Origin: Larix kaempferi
Lineage: Eukaryota; Streptophyta; Pinopsida; Pinales; Pinaceae
Length of the DNA stretch: 64,000 bases
Direction of reading: 5' to 3'
NCBI GenBank assembly: GCA_027924585.1
Contig: BSBM01000036.1
Span: 4,395,001 to 4,459,000, forward strand
A model generated the notes under the pieces. That model was not told where the DNA came from and did not search any database. It worked only from the letters and a program-made list of their open reading frames with translations. The stretch's first letter is position 1, and each line of letters begins with the position of its first letter. The position numbers and the translations under genes are program-made. Below, piece by piece: positions 10,111 through 20,856 of this stretch.

Positions 10111-12121
10111 TGCAAACTGTTGAACTGAAAACTGAATAAATAAACTAACCCTGCCTTCTCTTTTTTAAACTGAGAAGAAGAGTAGGTATGATGAATCTGG
10201 ACACATGCATAACAGCACCTCAAATGAAAGATGATCCGAGGTATGCAAGCATTTTCCCGACCTACTAGACTGCATGCACCTAACTGAGCTTAATCTTAAC
10301 CTGAAAATTGGAAAATTGCTTCATAAAACTGAAGCTAACCCATGTAACTGCATGTGCCTTCTTTTACTTAACTGAAAAACAAGATGCAAGCCGCAAGACT
10401 TGTTCTACATCACCCATGCCAAGTACAGTGCATTTCTAGTTGTTGATTGAACACATCTCTCAGAAGTGGGTTGTGGATATGTTGCTTGGTCCAAATAATT
10501 TGTTCTTGTAAATAGCACAAGCAACTTTGTGTAAGTGTATCTTCTAACCAAGGTTATATATGAAGAAACTGCATCATGAATGAATTATCCAAATACATTC
10601 TCTCTACCAAAGCTATGTACTTAGTAAGACATTGCTCACCAAATTGATTATCCAAACATGTTTTCTGTATCACAATCGACATGAAAATCATTGCCTACAT
10701 ATTTGTGTGCTTATCCGACAATATTTATGTCTCTTCTTTATAATGAATTAATAATAATAAGGCTTAGCCTCTATCCTTGGCCCATGCATACTTTGATCGC
10801 TCCATTTTGTATCTTTTATGTTTTTTAATATTAATGAAAAAAGGATAACTAGGCATTGGTATGCTTGTGAGAAAGATGGACAATTCCATCCACATGCAAT
10901 CCATTCCCATTGCGGCCTGCCCCACCAGAATGGCATCAGTTTCAAATGCATGAGACCAGGCAAAGCCATAAGTAGTTTTGGTGTTGTTGCCTTTCATTGT
11001 TTCAATCCAGGTGCCTAAAGCTTAAGGGAGGTGGTGCAGCCCCACAGGGAATGTTTCTGATAGTACTTTCAACAAGAAAACGAAGAAAATTTAGCAGACA
11101 AATGCCCAGCCTTGAAAACCTTAGGAAAATTATAATCAGCTTGGAAAAAATTATGAATCCATCCAAAGCACGGAAATCTGATAATAAATCTAATTAAAAT
11201 CTAATAACAAAAACTAATTGAAAGTAATTCCTCTTACACTATCATATATAGAACAAATACCTAAAGAGAGAAAAGCTTACCTTCAAGTCCATATTGTCTG
11301 CTGGAAGTGCTACCCCCAAGGCATCTGCTTCTTCCATTCTGCCCAATCAAGTGTTCAGTATTTGGACTGAGTAGAATATAGTATAGTAGAAAATTTTGAG
11401 AAATTGCAACCCAACTGCCATAAAACACTATAGATGTCTTGAATGCCATCATTATCTACTTAGAAATTATATTTTAACCAAAATCTAATAGTTCTTTGGA
11501 CATTAATAACCAACACACCCTGTTGCATATTTAAGATTGCTGGGAAGTTCATATCCCAATACATCGTCACTTTATCATTCTCTAAAAAGAAAACACATGA
11601 AAAATTAACTTGAGATGAAGGCATTATGTGTAATACATCATGTATGGGACCTGCTGCAACAGTCTCTTGCACTGTTATTCCAAAAAAAAATAGAAAAGTA
11701 TCCAAAGCTGTCCAGGTCAATGCCGTTATATTTGTAAATTTGAATTTACCATTTCAGTGATCTAATGAAATGTATAACTTATCCATGCAAAGATTCCTGA
11801 TCCATGCATTATCCTACAACTTTAACTCAATGTTCTTATCCAGCCATACTAAGCTTAGTAATCATCTTTGACGAAATCCAGACATATGCTCCCTAATATC
11901 CACTCACGTAATAAGTCTGCCCTAGAAAAGATATGGCACCAACTGTACTACAACATGAGTTGATTTGTACTCTATCATTTATCAGAAAGATAGAGATATT
12001 ATTGAGTTTAGGATTGCATAATGTACTCTTCCACTGATGCTTTAGACAGACAATCATACAACAGTTTGGTCAATTATTTTTAGTGATCAGAGCCTGTAAA
12101 TATGAATTCATTACTTCTAAG
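10111..12121. other. No gene supported; contains a dispersed repeat
   Basis: Only short frames occur. On the minus strand a splice-donor-like ACTTGAAG|GTAAGC occurs near 11280, and a 60-80 codon frame spans 11720-11460, but no known domain is visible. 11733-11900 is a diverged copy of 25345-25508 in the same orientation (TGTAAATTTGAATT..CATACTAA.CTTA.TAATCATCTTT), so at least part of this stretch is repetitive. Confidence 0.45.
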
Positions 12122-12143
12122 TTCTAAGTTTTTACCTGTGTAG

Positions 12144-12303
12144 CAGGGGTACCCATACCCATAACAGATACACGTACCCACATACCTGAAACATGGTCAG
12201 GGACATCACAGCTGTACCCTGCCGTACCCAAAACTTAGCCAAAATACTAGATTTTTTTCACAAAATTAGGGACGTTGATCGTAGAGGAGACGGGGTACCC
12301 CTG
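12144..12303. mobile_element. Small MITE-like element with 11-bp terminal inverted repeats
   Basis: 160 bp bounded by CAGGGGTACCC (12144-12154) and its exact complement GGGTACCCCTG (12293-12303). The interior repeats TACCC several times near the ends and encodes nothing. The CAGGG start fits hAT-type termini. No matching 8-bp flanking duplication is visible (CTGTGTAG against TTTTGGGG). A related TACCC-rich segment occurs near 24820-24880. Confidence 0.5.
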
Positions 12304-12321
12304 TTTTGGGGACACCTAGGG

Positions 12322-13081
12322 TGTTAGGATATTTTAATACTCCATCCTTGTCCTATCTAGCATTATTTCATTTTCCTAGTAGTTGATAATGTCATTTGCC
12401 CCCTAGTGGTGTGCAGATGTCATCCAAGATCCATCTACCACCTTTTGAGCCCTACATGCATCATTTTAGGACCAATTTAGTCAGTTCCCTATTTTATAGG
12501 AACCTAATGAGTGTTCCAGTGCAGTCCACCTGAGTTAGCTAACTCTTGTGGGGGGTTAGAGCGAGCTCCGGATGCCACTGATTGTGGCCTCATGCACCAT
12601 TTTCTGACTATCATGCATGACAAACTCACTAATGCGGAGTTAGAGCTCCGGATGCCACTGATTGTGGCCTCATGCACCATTTTCTGACTATCATGCATGA
12701 CAAACTCACTAATGCGCCCTCCTTAGTCAGTTAACTAATTGTGTCTTCAGTTAACTGCTTGTGTCGTCAATTAACTGAATTTAGGTTCAGTTTGGTTGAG
12801 TTTGAGTCTTCCGGAACACTCCAGTGGTGACAATTCCTATGGTAGACCAATTGAAGTTCGAATTCTCCTCTGTGATTCGAATTCTCTCCATTGTAACATC
12901 ATTGTTCATTATACTGATTATTGGATCATGTGACATTATTCTACTCCTATCTGAGTTCTGCTGCATAATTATTTGTCTACTCTTTTTTACTGCAGTTTTC
13001 ACTCTTATTCAACTTTTCTACTCATTCTTTCTCTGTGAAGTATACTCAGCTCTTAGATCTGCTATGCCTTAGAATTTCACA
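12322..13081 (+). repeat. 5' LTR of the non-autonomous copia (760 bp)
   Basis: Begins TGTTAGGATATTTTAATACT and ends ..TTAGAATTTCACA, abutting the PBS. It is about 106 bp longer than the 3' LTR, mainly because of a tandem duplication with 80-bp period (12563-12642 and 12643-12716, each starting GAGCTCCGGATGCC), plus extra TTAACTG..TTGTGTC repeats near 12725-12775. Confidence 0.92.
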
Positions 13082-13093
13082 TGGTATCAGAGC
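13082..13093 (+). other. Primer-binding site
   Basis: TGGTATCAGAGC directly after the 5' LTR, complementary to initiator tRNA-Met, as in most plant copia elements. Confidence 0.92.
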
Positions 13094-13317
13094 CATTGAG
13101 CATATAGGTTGAGCAGCTGCTTTCGGTAGTGCACCAGAAGCCTCTGGATTTCCACAGCAAATCCTGGTGCCATTGCATTGAATTCATTGGAGAAATCCAA
13201 TGAGGCCTATCCAGGTGTGAAGGATCCGGATAAATGTGCCTATTGTCCTAAAGCAGTGCTCAATAGTAGTCTATCTCCAAAATTGAGAGTTTTTTGCAGG
13301 TTATTCAAAGTTTTTGA

Positions 13318-14340
13318 GTGCAGCAACAATTGCAGCAGTTTGTTGCAGTAGCAGCAGTTTCACCTTGTATTCGCTCCAGCAGTTCTCATGGACAATCCGA
13401 ACTCTCCTCTCCCAGGATCCTGACACCCTTCAAATACCTTGATTGGAGGGCTAATATGCAGATGGTATTGCGCAACAAGTCACTGTACAGGGTAACAATG
13501 GGGAAGGATCCTGAACCACAAGCAGCTGTGGAGAAGGCCAAGTATCTGAATAGATTGGATGAAGCATTTGGTTTCATGTGTATTCATATTTCCAGAGATC
13601 TACTCTTCCACCTCAATGGATTGAAGACTCCAAAAGAATTATGGTTGAAGTTAGAGACCCTCTTCGGCAAACAATATGAGCTAAGAGGCCATATTCTGGA
13701 AAATGAGTTGACTACTCTTCAACCGAGCAGTTTCGAGACCATTCAACAATTCTTTTCAAAATTCAAATCTTTGGTTATGCAATGCAAGCAGTGTGGCATT
13801 GAGAAGAAGGATGAGCAGCTAGTGCTATCCATTCTGAGCAAGCTAGGTCCTGAGTTATCCATCTTTGTCTCTACCTTCCATTCTAGGCGAATGTCAATCT
13901 CTGGTTGGAAGATGCCCCTACTTGGATGTTTTCACTAAATCTCTCATCCAATAACAAGATTAAGTTGATCGAGATGGGCGCCTTGAAGGCCTCCAAAAAT
14001 CAAGCTCTTTAGGCTAGAGAATTAAAAAGTGTGAAAGGGAAGGGGAAGCACAAGGGCAAGGATAAGTGGCCATCTGAACCCAAGCAGAATGCCAAACCAA
14101 GTCCATCAGAAGGAGCCTCCAGCTCCAAGAAGGACAAACAAAAGGGATTTGAGAAATCCAAGTGTTCCTACTGCAAGAAAGGAAACCACCTAGAGAGATC
14201 TTGCATGCAGAAGAAGATAGATCAGATGAGCAAGCTTCTTGAGCAGCACAACATTGCCCTCCCAAAAAGTGCAAGTGAGACTGATTCTGGAAGTGAGTCT
14301 AATGGTCATGAGAGATGCAATGCACTGAAGGCTGGATTTT
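13318..14340 (+). pseudogene. Copia Gag (UBN2-type) with zinc knuckle
   Basis: A 206-codon open segment (13318-13938) carries the retrotransposon gag fold: FKYLDWRANMQMVL near the start, then LFHLNGLKTPKELWLKLETL, FSKFKSLVMQCKQCG and VLSILSKLGPEL. A frameshift near 13890-13940 is followed by a basic linker and a CCHC knuckle, CSYCKKGNHLERSC (about 14163-14205). Gag packages element RNA into cytoplasmic particles. The first ATG may not be the native start, since the frame runs in from a poorly defined leader. Confidence 0.85.
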
Positions 14341-14349
14341 AAATATCAC

Positions 14350-15113
14350 AAGCCCTCCTCATTGATTCTGGAGCCTCCAACCACATGGTTACTTCCAGAG
14401 AATCATTTTCTTCTCTAGATCTCAAAAATGGTCTGATTATTCACATTGGAGATAACTCTCAGATCTCTGGTGAAGGGAAGGGAACAGTACATATGGAGCA
14501 TGGGAAGTTCAAAAATGTTCTATTTGTGCCTTCTTTGTCAGCATATTTGTTGTTTGTATATCAAATGACTCACACAGGTTCACGAAAGAAAGTGGTCTTT
14601 GGTCCTAACACAATTGAGATTGCAAAGATCTCTACTGGGAAGATTATAGAGAAAGGGTTTGCAAACCATGCCTCCAAGGCATATGAATTCTCCCATTTGC
14701 TGCCATACTCTCTACCTACCCCATTGGAATCTAATGAAGATCAAAGTGATATCTCTTCTAATGAAGATGAGGATCAAGATCTTGATGTTGAGAATAAAGT
14801 TCAAGGAGATTCAGATCCAGATCCAACACATGCTCCCAATCCATGGCCAAGGCCAATATGGGCTCACAAAGTCCTTGTAGCTGCTGGAAACACAGTGGGG
14901 GATCCATCTGACCATAGAACCACCAGATCTCGGTATCATACAAAACTTGCACTATGTCATGCAGATCCACTTCTCTCAGAGAGGTGCTACATGATGGTGG
15001 GGTTTGATCCACAATCTCTTGGAGAGACTTGCCATGGGGGATCTACAACCAAGCAACAATCTCAATTGTCTGACAAAGGGTACTCAAAGGTTCATGATTT
15101 GGACCACAATTAG
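14350..15113 (+). pseudogene. Aspartic protease joined to hinge sequence; integrase deleted
   Basis: LLIDSGASNHMV (about 14355-14390) is the retropepsin catalytic site, followed by the beta-rich segment VLFVPSLSAYLLFVYQMTH. At about 14640-14700 the frame passes straight into an acidic hinge typical of the region between integrase and RT (ESNEDQSDISSNEDEDQ) and then TTRSRYHTKL. The zinc-binding, DDE and RT domains are absent. The 242-codon frame 14385-15113 stays open across the joint, so the deletion is in frame. Confidence 0.8.
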
Positions 15114-15229
15114 CCATTCGCTCAAGTAGCAAGAAGGGTTCCTTAGAGACTTGTTTGGGCAAATACAACTTCTACACAATGGGAGGTACATAAGAGGAGC
15201 AGATCCAGATCTAGCACCTGCATTGCTAT

Positions 15230-15300
15230 CCTACATAGAAGCAACTTGCCAATATTTTTGCAAAGGCTTTCACTGAGGAAAGGTTTTCCCTTCTATGCTT
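15230..15300 (+). pseudogene. C-terminal end of copia RNase H
   Basis: QLANIFAKAFTEERF-like residues are readable, corresponding to the QLADIFTK tail that ends copia Pol. It shows that the element's 3' coding end was kept while RT and most of RNase H were lost. Confidence 0.65.
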
Positions 15301-15475
15301 AGTATGAAGGTTCTTTGAGTTCCCTACTATTGTTCTTTTGAGGGGGGGAATTTTTCCCATGAGGTTTTTCCCCATTTCATTGGTTCATGGATAGTTCTTT
15401 ATTTGTTATCATTTATTTGATTGTATGGGTGACCTTTGGTCTTAGTAACCAGGCCCAGGATGAAAAGTATGGATT

Positions 15476-15484
15476 AAGGGGGGG
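15476..15484 (+). other. Polypurine tract
   Basis: AAGGGGGGG immediately before the 3' LTR, the expected plus-strand primer. Intact. Confidence 0.88.
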
Positions 15485-16138
15485 TGTTAGGATATTTTAA
15501 TACTCCATCCTTGTCCTACCTAGCATTATTTCATTTTCCTAGTAGTTGATGATATCATTTGCCCCTAGTGGTGTGTAGATGTCATCCAAGATCCATCTAC
15601 CACCTTATGAGCCTTGCAGGCATCATTTTAGGACCACTTTAGTCAGTTCCCTATTTTATAGGAACCTACTGAGTGTTCCAGTGCAATCCACCTGAGTTAG
15701 CTGACTCTTGTGGGGGGTTAGAGCTCAGGATGCCACTGATTGTGGCCTTGTGTGCCCCTTTATGGCTGTCATGCATGAAAACTCAAGAATGCGCCCTCAT
15801 TAGTCAGTTAATTGATTGTGTCTTCAATTAACTAAGTTTAGGTTCAGTTTGGTTGAGTTTGAGTCTTCCAGAGCACTCCAATGGTGACAATTCCTATGCT
15901 AGACCAACTGAGGTTCGAATTCTCTTGTGTGATTCGAATTCTCTCCATTGTAACATCATTGTTCATTATACTGATTATTGGATCATGTGACATTATTCTA
16001 CTCCTATCTAAGTTCTGCTGCATAATTATTTGTCTGCGTTTTTTTACTGCAGTTTTCACCCTTATTCAACTTTTCTGCTCATTCTTTCTCTGTGAAGTAT
16101 ACTCAACTCTTAGATCTGTTGTGACTTAGAATTTCACA
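15485..16138 (+). repeat. 3' LTR of the non-autonomous copia (654 bp)
   Basis: Same TGTTAGGATATTTTAATACT start and TTAGAATTTCACA end as the 5' LTR, followed by the TAGGG target duplication. It lacks the 80-bp duplication. Confidence 0.92.
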
Positions 16139-16226
16139 TAGGGACCAATTTTGTACGAGCCCAGCCAGTTTTGTACAAGTGACATTAAAGTTGGTAATAT
16201 TAAATGGCAATCTTAAATTGTTAAAG

Positions 16227-16273
16227 TAAAATGAAAGATAAGGAGAGTGACATTCTCCTTATCTTTCATTTTA
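16227..16273. repeat. Perfect 20-bp hairpin (inverted repeat)
   Basis: TAAAATGAAAGATAAGGAGA (16227-16246) and its exact complement (16254-16273) are separated by the 7-nt loop GTGACAT. No frame overlaps. It lies just before the insertion site of the hAT at 16300, in a repeat related to minus-strand sequence around 44800-44900. Confidence 0.8.
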
Positions 16274-16728
16274 GTAAAATGTTCGAGAGTGGTTCCAACC
16301 AATGTTGCAAACATCGCCCAGATTCTAAGAAATAGAGAGCCGAACTCAAGGCCGATTTATTGGTAGAAAATCGCCTCAAAATCACTTGTGTTTTTCACCG
16401 AGAAATCACGAGTCAATGGGAAAAAAGCGGCGAGGCCAGAATAGGAGTTTTGAAGGCCGATTTTCACTTTTTTTTTCATTGGAGAGCATCATCACACATT
16501 TGCCCAAGAAGGGTTTTGCACTTGAAATCATTCGCCATCGAGGATCGATTTTGTGGATTGGGCATTGAAATATCTTCAGCAGTTATCACATTTGAAGGTA
16601 TGTAAAAAAAATTGTGCATCATTTCTAATTTTTCCAAGATAGATTTTTATAGTCTTGCAATGTGAATGAGTTTTCCCTCTTCATAACCGAATTTTGCTGC
16701 AATTATGTTAATTTGCAATAACCATGCA

Positions 16729-18498
16729 TGTCACACTGAGAGGGGGGGTGAATCAGTGGGCCAGGCCTTAAGACCAATTTCAATACACACATATATCATT
16801 TTACAATTTCACTTCAATACTTTCAATATTCACATTAACCTATACATCAGTAATCATCAATATTAAACATTTCATTCATATCATCAATTCACACCATCAT
16901 TAGAGACACATCAAGATATAAGCTTTGTAAACTTTTCAATTGGCCACAACCATTAGGTTACATAAGCTACAATTGATTGAGAAGCACCAACTTCTATTCC
17001 AAGGCCCAGCCTGGTTTTCTTGGCACCAACTAAGAAGATGTTGAGGTGTCCAAACCTCAGTTTGCAAGACTAGCTTGCAATCACATACTTATCACTGTCA
17101 TCACCCTATCAATCTGCTGTACTTATTTTTTACTTATGTTCTGTCAAGTCAACTCAATCAACTACCATCACTGAGTATTATCACTGTATAAACTGAGCAT
17201 GCATATCACTGTGTATTCTTCACTGAGCATACAATTCATCACACTGTCATGCACATGTGTTCACTGTGTCACTGTCATAATCACAACTCATTCAACTGTC
17301 TCATCAATATGTATGTTGCTCAAGGATCATGCCAAGTCACCCAAAGGGACTACGCAAACATCACTTCAATACTGCCACTGTCATCAACTTGCATACATCA
17401 CTGTCATTGTCATGCACATTACCACTGTTTGCTCTGCTATTCACTAATCAATGGCATGTCATCAGCTCTATCTCCTAAAGGTCATCATCATCCAGGTCTG
17501 TCCAGCATCAAGGTCTGAACATCTCATCAAGTACTGAATGTCATCTTCTAGGGCAGTCATGCATAAACATCATGGAGTGTTCATCATAGGAGTGCATCAT
17601 TATAGCATGCATCATCATCATCATAGGGTATGTGTCAACAAGGATACTACATCATCATACCTTACTGTATTTCTTCATATATCATTGTCCACATTTAACA
17701 ATGTGCATATACTGTGCAAACTGAGCATACCTGTGTAAAAATTCGGACTTTGTATACTGACTGTGTAAAGATTCAGACTGTGTATACTTCTGCTGACTGT
17801 GTAAAAATTCGGACTGTGTATACTTCTGCTGACTGTGTAAAAATTCGGACTTCTGCTGCACGAATTTCAGACCTTGTCTTCACCGAAATTCTGAGCACAC
17901 AAACTTTCAAAACAGAGCTAACACTACTGTGGCTGCCTCAGATTTGACCACCGAATTTCAGAGCTGTTTTTTTTCAAAAATGTTAACTTAAAAAAAACTT
18001 GATTGCTGCTCTTCTGCCAGCTGTGCTATAGCAGCTACTGTCACTGTACCTGAAATTCCTCAGTGCTGCAGATCCGAAAATCAGAGCTACTCTCCCAGCG
18101 AATTTTTTGAAATGAATGAAATTTATAGAGTATTTATATAGGTCAACGTTTATGGTTTTTAGCCAGCCGACTTTGCAAATGTGAATTTAAATTAACCTTT
18201 ATTTTTTCATTAGATTGGGAGCCGACTTGACACTAGATTTCTTTTTTTATCATTGAAGTAATCAAAATAAATCAATTAAGATTTATTTGGCCAACCTTAC
18301 TAACTCCATTTTATCCTCTTCAAACAAATATATTTATATATATATCTATTTGACCTTTTTGCCACCTCATCAAGGGTTTGTCACCACATGTCATGGGTCA
18401 TTTGGACCACCTAGTGTCCCAATGCCCAAACCACCCATGTCAACATCCTTACTTCTTTGTCATTAATGGCTTGTCATCAATGACAACCATGCTCAACA
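16729..18498 (+). mobile_element. LTR-like block inserted in the hAT
   Basis: Starts TGTCACACTGAGAGGGGGGG, in which CACTGA and TCAGTG pair (16734-16739 with 16753-16758). It runs to about 18498, where hAT sequence resumes at CCTGCCATCACA. A TATA-like GTATTTATATAGG lies near 18133. No protein is encoded. 17085-17500 is rich in CACTGTCATCA-type simple sequence. It is likely a solo LTR or large non-autonomous element; the 3' boundary and target duplication are not certain. Confidence 0.5.
17735..17852 (+). repeat. 36-bp minisatellite, about 3.5 copies
   Basis: Unit approximates CTGTGTAAAAATTCGGACTG plus TGTATACTTCTGCTGA. The first copy is shortened and the last is cut after TTCGGACTTCTGCTG. It lies inside the LTR-like block. 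Confidence 0.8.
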
Positions 18499-18539
18499 TC
18501 CTGCCATCACAAACTTTGCCACTAGCTCTATTTCTCTTC

Positions 18540-19365
18540 AGTCTATCTTGAGTTCTATGTGGGACTTGCAGGCAATGTTCCTTTTACCTAAGTGGCATGC
18601 TTTATCATTTAGCACTAGATTAGAAGGGCAAGCGACATTTAATCTAGTTACATACCAGGAGAGCTTTTGGGATGCGATGAAGGAGGTGTGCACCATCATC
18701 GAACCTTCGGTAAAGGTTCTTTGCTTGGTATTAAAATTTATGCCCCTTTACCTTCTAAATTATGTATTAAAAGTTATGATCCTCCTACAAGTTGGATACC
18801 CAACACCTTAATGATTTGGTCTACGTATACTACAACATCCTGTCATGGGTGAAGCAAATTGAGAGAAAACTTAAAGCGAAGGCCATTTCATTAGATGAAA
18901 TTGACACCACAACTGCATGGAGGGTGGAGTGTGAGGAGTCTATTATAGAGGCATCCCTTGATTGGCTAGAGGATGATCATGATATTGATCATGATACAGA
19001 AGCTCTGGATGAGGATGTTCCACAGGATTTTCAATTTCACATTGAGTCTGGGAGTGTGCCACAGTCAGTCGGAGCCACAATCAAAATTAGAGGAAGATAG
19101 ACTCAATGGTAGCACTAGCAGTGGTAGAGGACTTTATCAAAGTCTACCTGCTCTACCTTGTTCTACAAGACACCAGTTTCAAGGGTCTTATTCAATTTAT
19201 AGAGGACATCACTTTGCATGGTTTTCTTCTAGAGGACGTCAAAGTCCAGTACAAGGCCCACAAGCCTCAAGGGAACCTACTCCTAGTTCTAGAGGAAGAC
19301 CATTTCCTCAACAATTACCTTTACCCGTAAAAGGGGTAGAGGGAATTGATAATTTATTTACTTGA
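18540..19365 (+). pseudogene. hAT transposase C-terminal fragment (family 2)
   Basis: SSMWDLQAMFLLPKWHALSF (about 18549-18608) matches the mid-domain of the copy at 42100-42270. After ..EPSVKVL it jumps to intron-derived bases and then DTQHLNDLVYVYYNILSWVK (about 18795-18855), the end of the hAT dimerisation domain, followed by the acidic tail ISLDEIDTTTAWRVECEE. Between these points about 660 bp of the fuller copy is missing. The remaining 3' coding is frameshifted. Confidence 0.82.
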
Positions 19366-19714
19366 TTTCATTTTAGATGACTCATGAGTCATGATGATGA
19401 TCATGAGATACATTTATTATATTTTTTGACGACTTGGGATTCACGACACCATTCATTTTTTGTGTGATGTATCACTAGACATCTTATATATCTTATATAT
19501 CAATTTTCTTTCCATATTCATGTGGCAATGTGTTTATCTGATGATCTTGTTGCTTTAGATGTTCAAAAAAGAAAAAATGGATATTTTTGTATTTTTTAAG
19601 TTTGTCAATATATTGCCAATGTTTGTCAATGTGTTCCCAAGATATTCCGAAACGATGTTTTCTGGACCCTATCGATTTTTTTGCAGAGACAATGTTTGGA
19701 ACAATGGTTCCAAC

Positions 19715-20118
19715 CTCATTGGACCTTAATAGAATCACTTAAGCTTTTCTTACCTTATTTTAACACTTGGATTATAAAGTTTCATCAAAACTGTGGGATG
19801 TTGAGTAATGTCCTTGAGGATCAACTTCGAGATTCAAGGTAGAGGCAAGGGCTAGAGCATAGAGGAGGGGGGCATAGGGTGCCATTGATGAATGGGATCA
19901 CAATATAGGCAATGATTTTGATGATATGTAATTATTGATTGTAGCATGAACTTGTTTGACTCTATAGGCCATTTAGCCTTTGCTTATGTAATTTGAGTCA
20001 AATGTGGATTGCGCTTTGGTTTTTTAGTTGTATGCACCCTTGCTATATACATGAGAAACTTTGCATATTTGTGTATAATGGTTTAGATTCATATGGAGGC
20101 ACATGAATATATATGTAC
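19715..20118 (+). repeat. Dispersed repeat flanking the 20119 hAT insertion
   Basis: Contains 20030-20085 (GCTATATACATGAGAAACTT..TTGTGTATAATGGTTT), which is repeated inverted at about 44455-44535. The left part (19790-19930) reads like the decayed 3' coding tail of another plant hAT (STSRF, then Arg/Gly-rich). ATATGTAC at 20111-20118 is the left target duplication of the next element. Confidence 0.55.
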
Positions 20119-20856
20119 CAATGTTACCAGACTCGCAATCGGCAATAAATCGATGAGGCAAAAGAGCAAGGAGTTTGAATCAAATCAAGAAAAAATCAGG
20201 AATAAATTGACAAATACAAAACTATAAACATATACACATTTTGAATTTAAAAAAGCATTTTTTATAGATATCAATAGATGTCCAAAAGACATCAATTCTC
20301 ATCCATAAGATGAATCTAGATAATACCCCTCTTGAATATAAAGGTTTTTTATTCAAAAATAATAATAAATATATCAGATATTAAATTTAATACTGAATTT
20401 TATATATCTATAAACTAATACATATAAGTTTTTATCTAAGTCACCTGACACGGGGACACGGGACACGTAGGACACGAAAATACGAGAGTCCGACACGGAC
20501 ACGGTGACCCCCGAAATCAGGACACGTAGGATACGTTTTATATACATATTTTTTTTTTTAAATATATTAAAATTTAAAAATATAGACATATAGATCCAAA
20601 AATATTTAGAAACTAGAACATTTACAAATATTCAATAGAAATTAGAATAAAAACACATTATTGATTACACATTTGTCATTCACAAATCACAATGAGACAC
20701 AGATGCATGTCGGAACCATATTTCTCATTAAGTCATCAAAATCAAAATGTATACATATATGTCGGAATGCCACTGGGCACTGGGGCACTGGCAAATGCCA
20801 AATAGACTAATAGTAAATACAAAAAGGGGTGGATCAAGATGGGAGAATCCCATATG

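Larger units (their letters stand above)
12322..16138 (+). mobile_element. Complete non-autonomous Ty1/copia element (gag-protease only)
   Basis: Two LTRs (12322-13081, 15485-16138), a PBS and a PPT are all present, and the element is flanked by a perfect 5-bp target duplication TAGGG (12317-12321 and 16139-16143). The 2.4 kb interior keeps gag and protease, has lost integrase, RT and most of RNase H, and retains only hinge and a short RNase H end. By eye the first ~240 bp of the LTRs differ at about 14 positions. The insertion is therefore not recent. Copying would need enzymes from another element. Confidence 0.9.
16300..19706 (+). mobile_element. hAT DNA transposon, family 2, internally deleted copy
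   Basis: A perfect 8-bp target duplication GTTCCAAC flanks it (16292-16299 and 19707-19714). Ends are CAATGTTGCAAA and the complement of CATTGTTCCAAA, 10 of 12 matching. Its 5' region (16320-16640) and 3' region (19100-19700) align with the fuller copy at 40266-44026, for example GAAGGTATGTAAAAAAAATTG and ACATCTTATATATCTTATAT. The middle is replaced by a 1.77 kb LTR-like block and a coding deletion of roughly 660 bp. Confidence 0.9.

Noticed and set aside
10748-11018. Overlapping frames on both strands as a host gene
   Set aside because: Short, mutually overlapping, no domain and no matching splice structure.
17085-17500. CACTGTCATCA-rich stretch as a regular satellite or CRISPR-like array
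   Set aside because: No fixed unit or spacer length; simple-sequence bias only.
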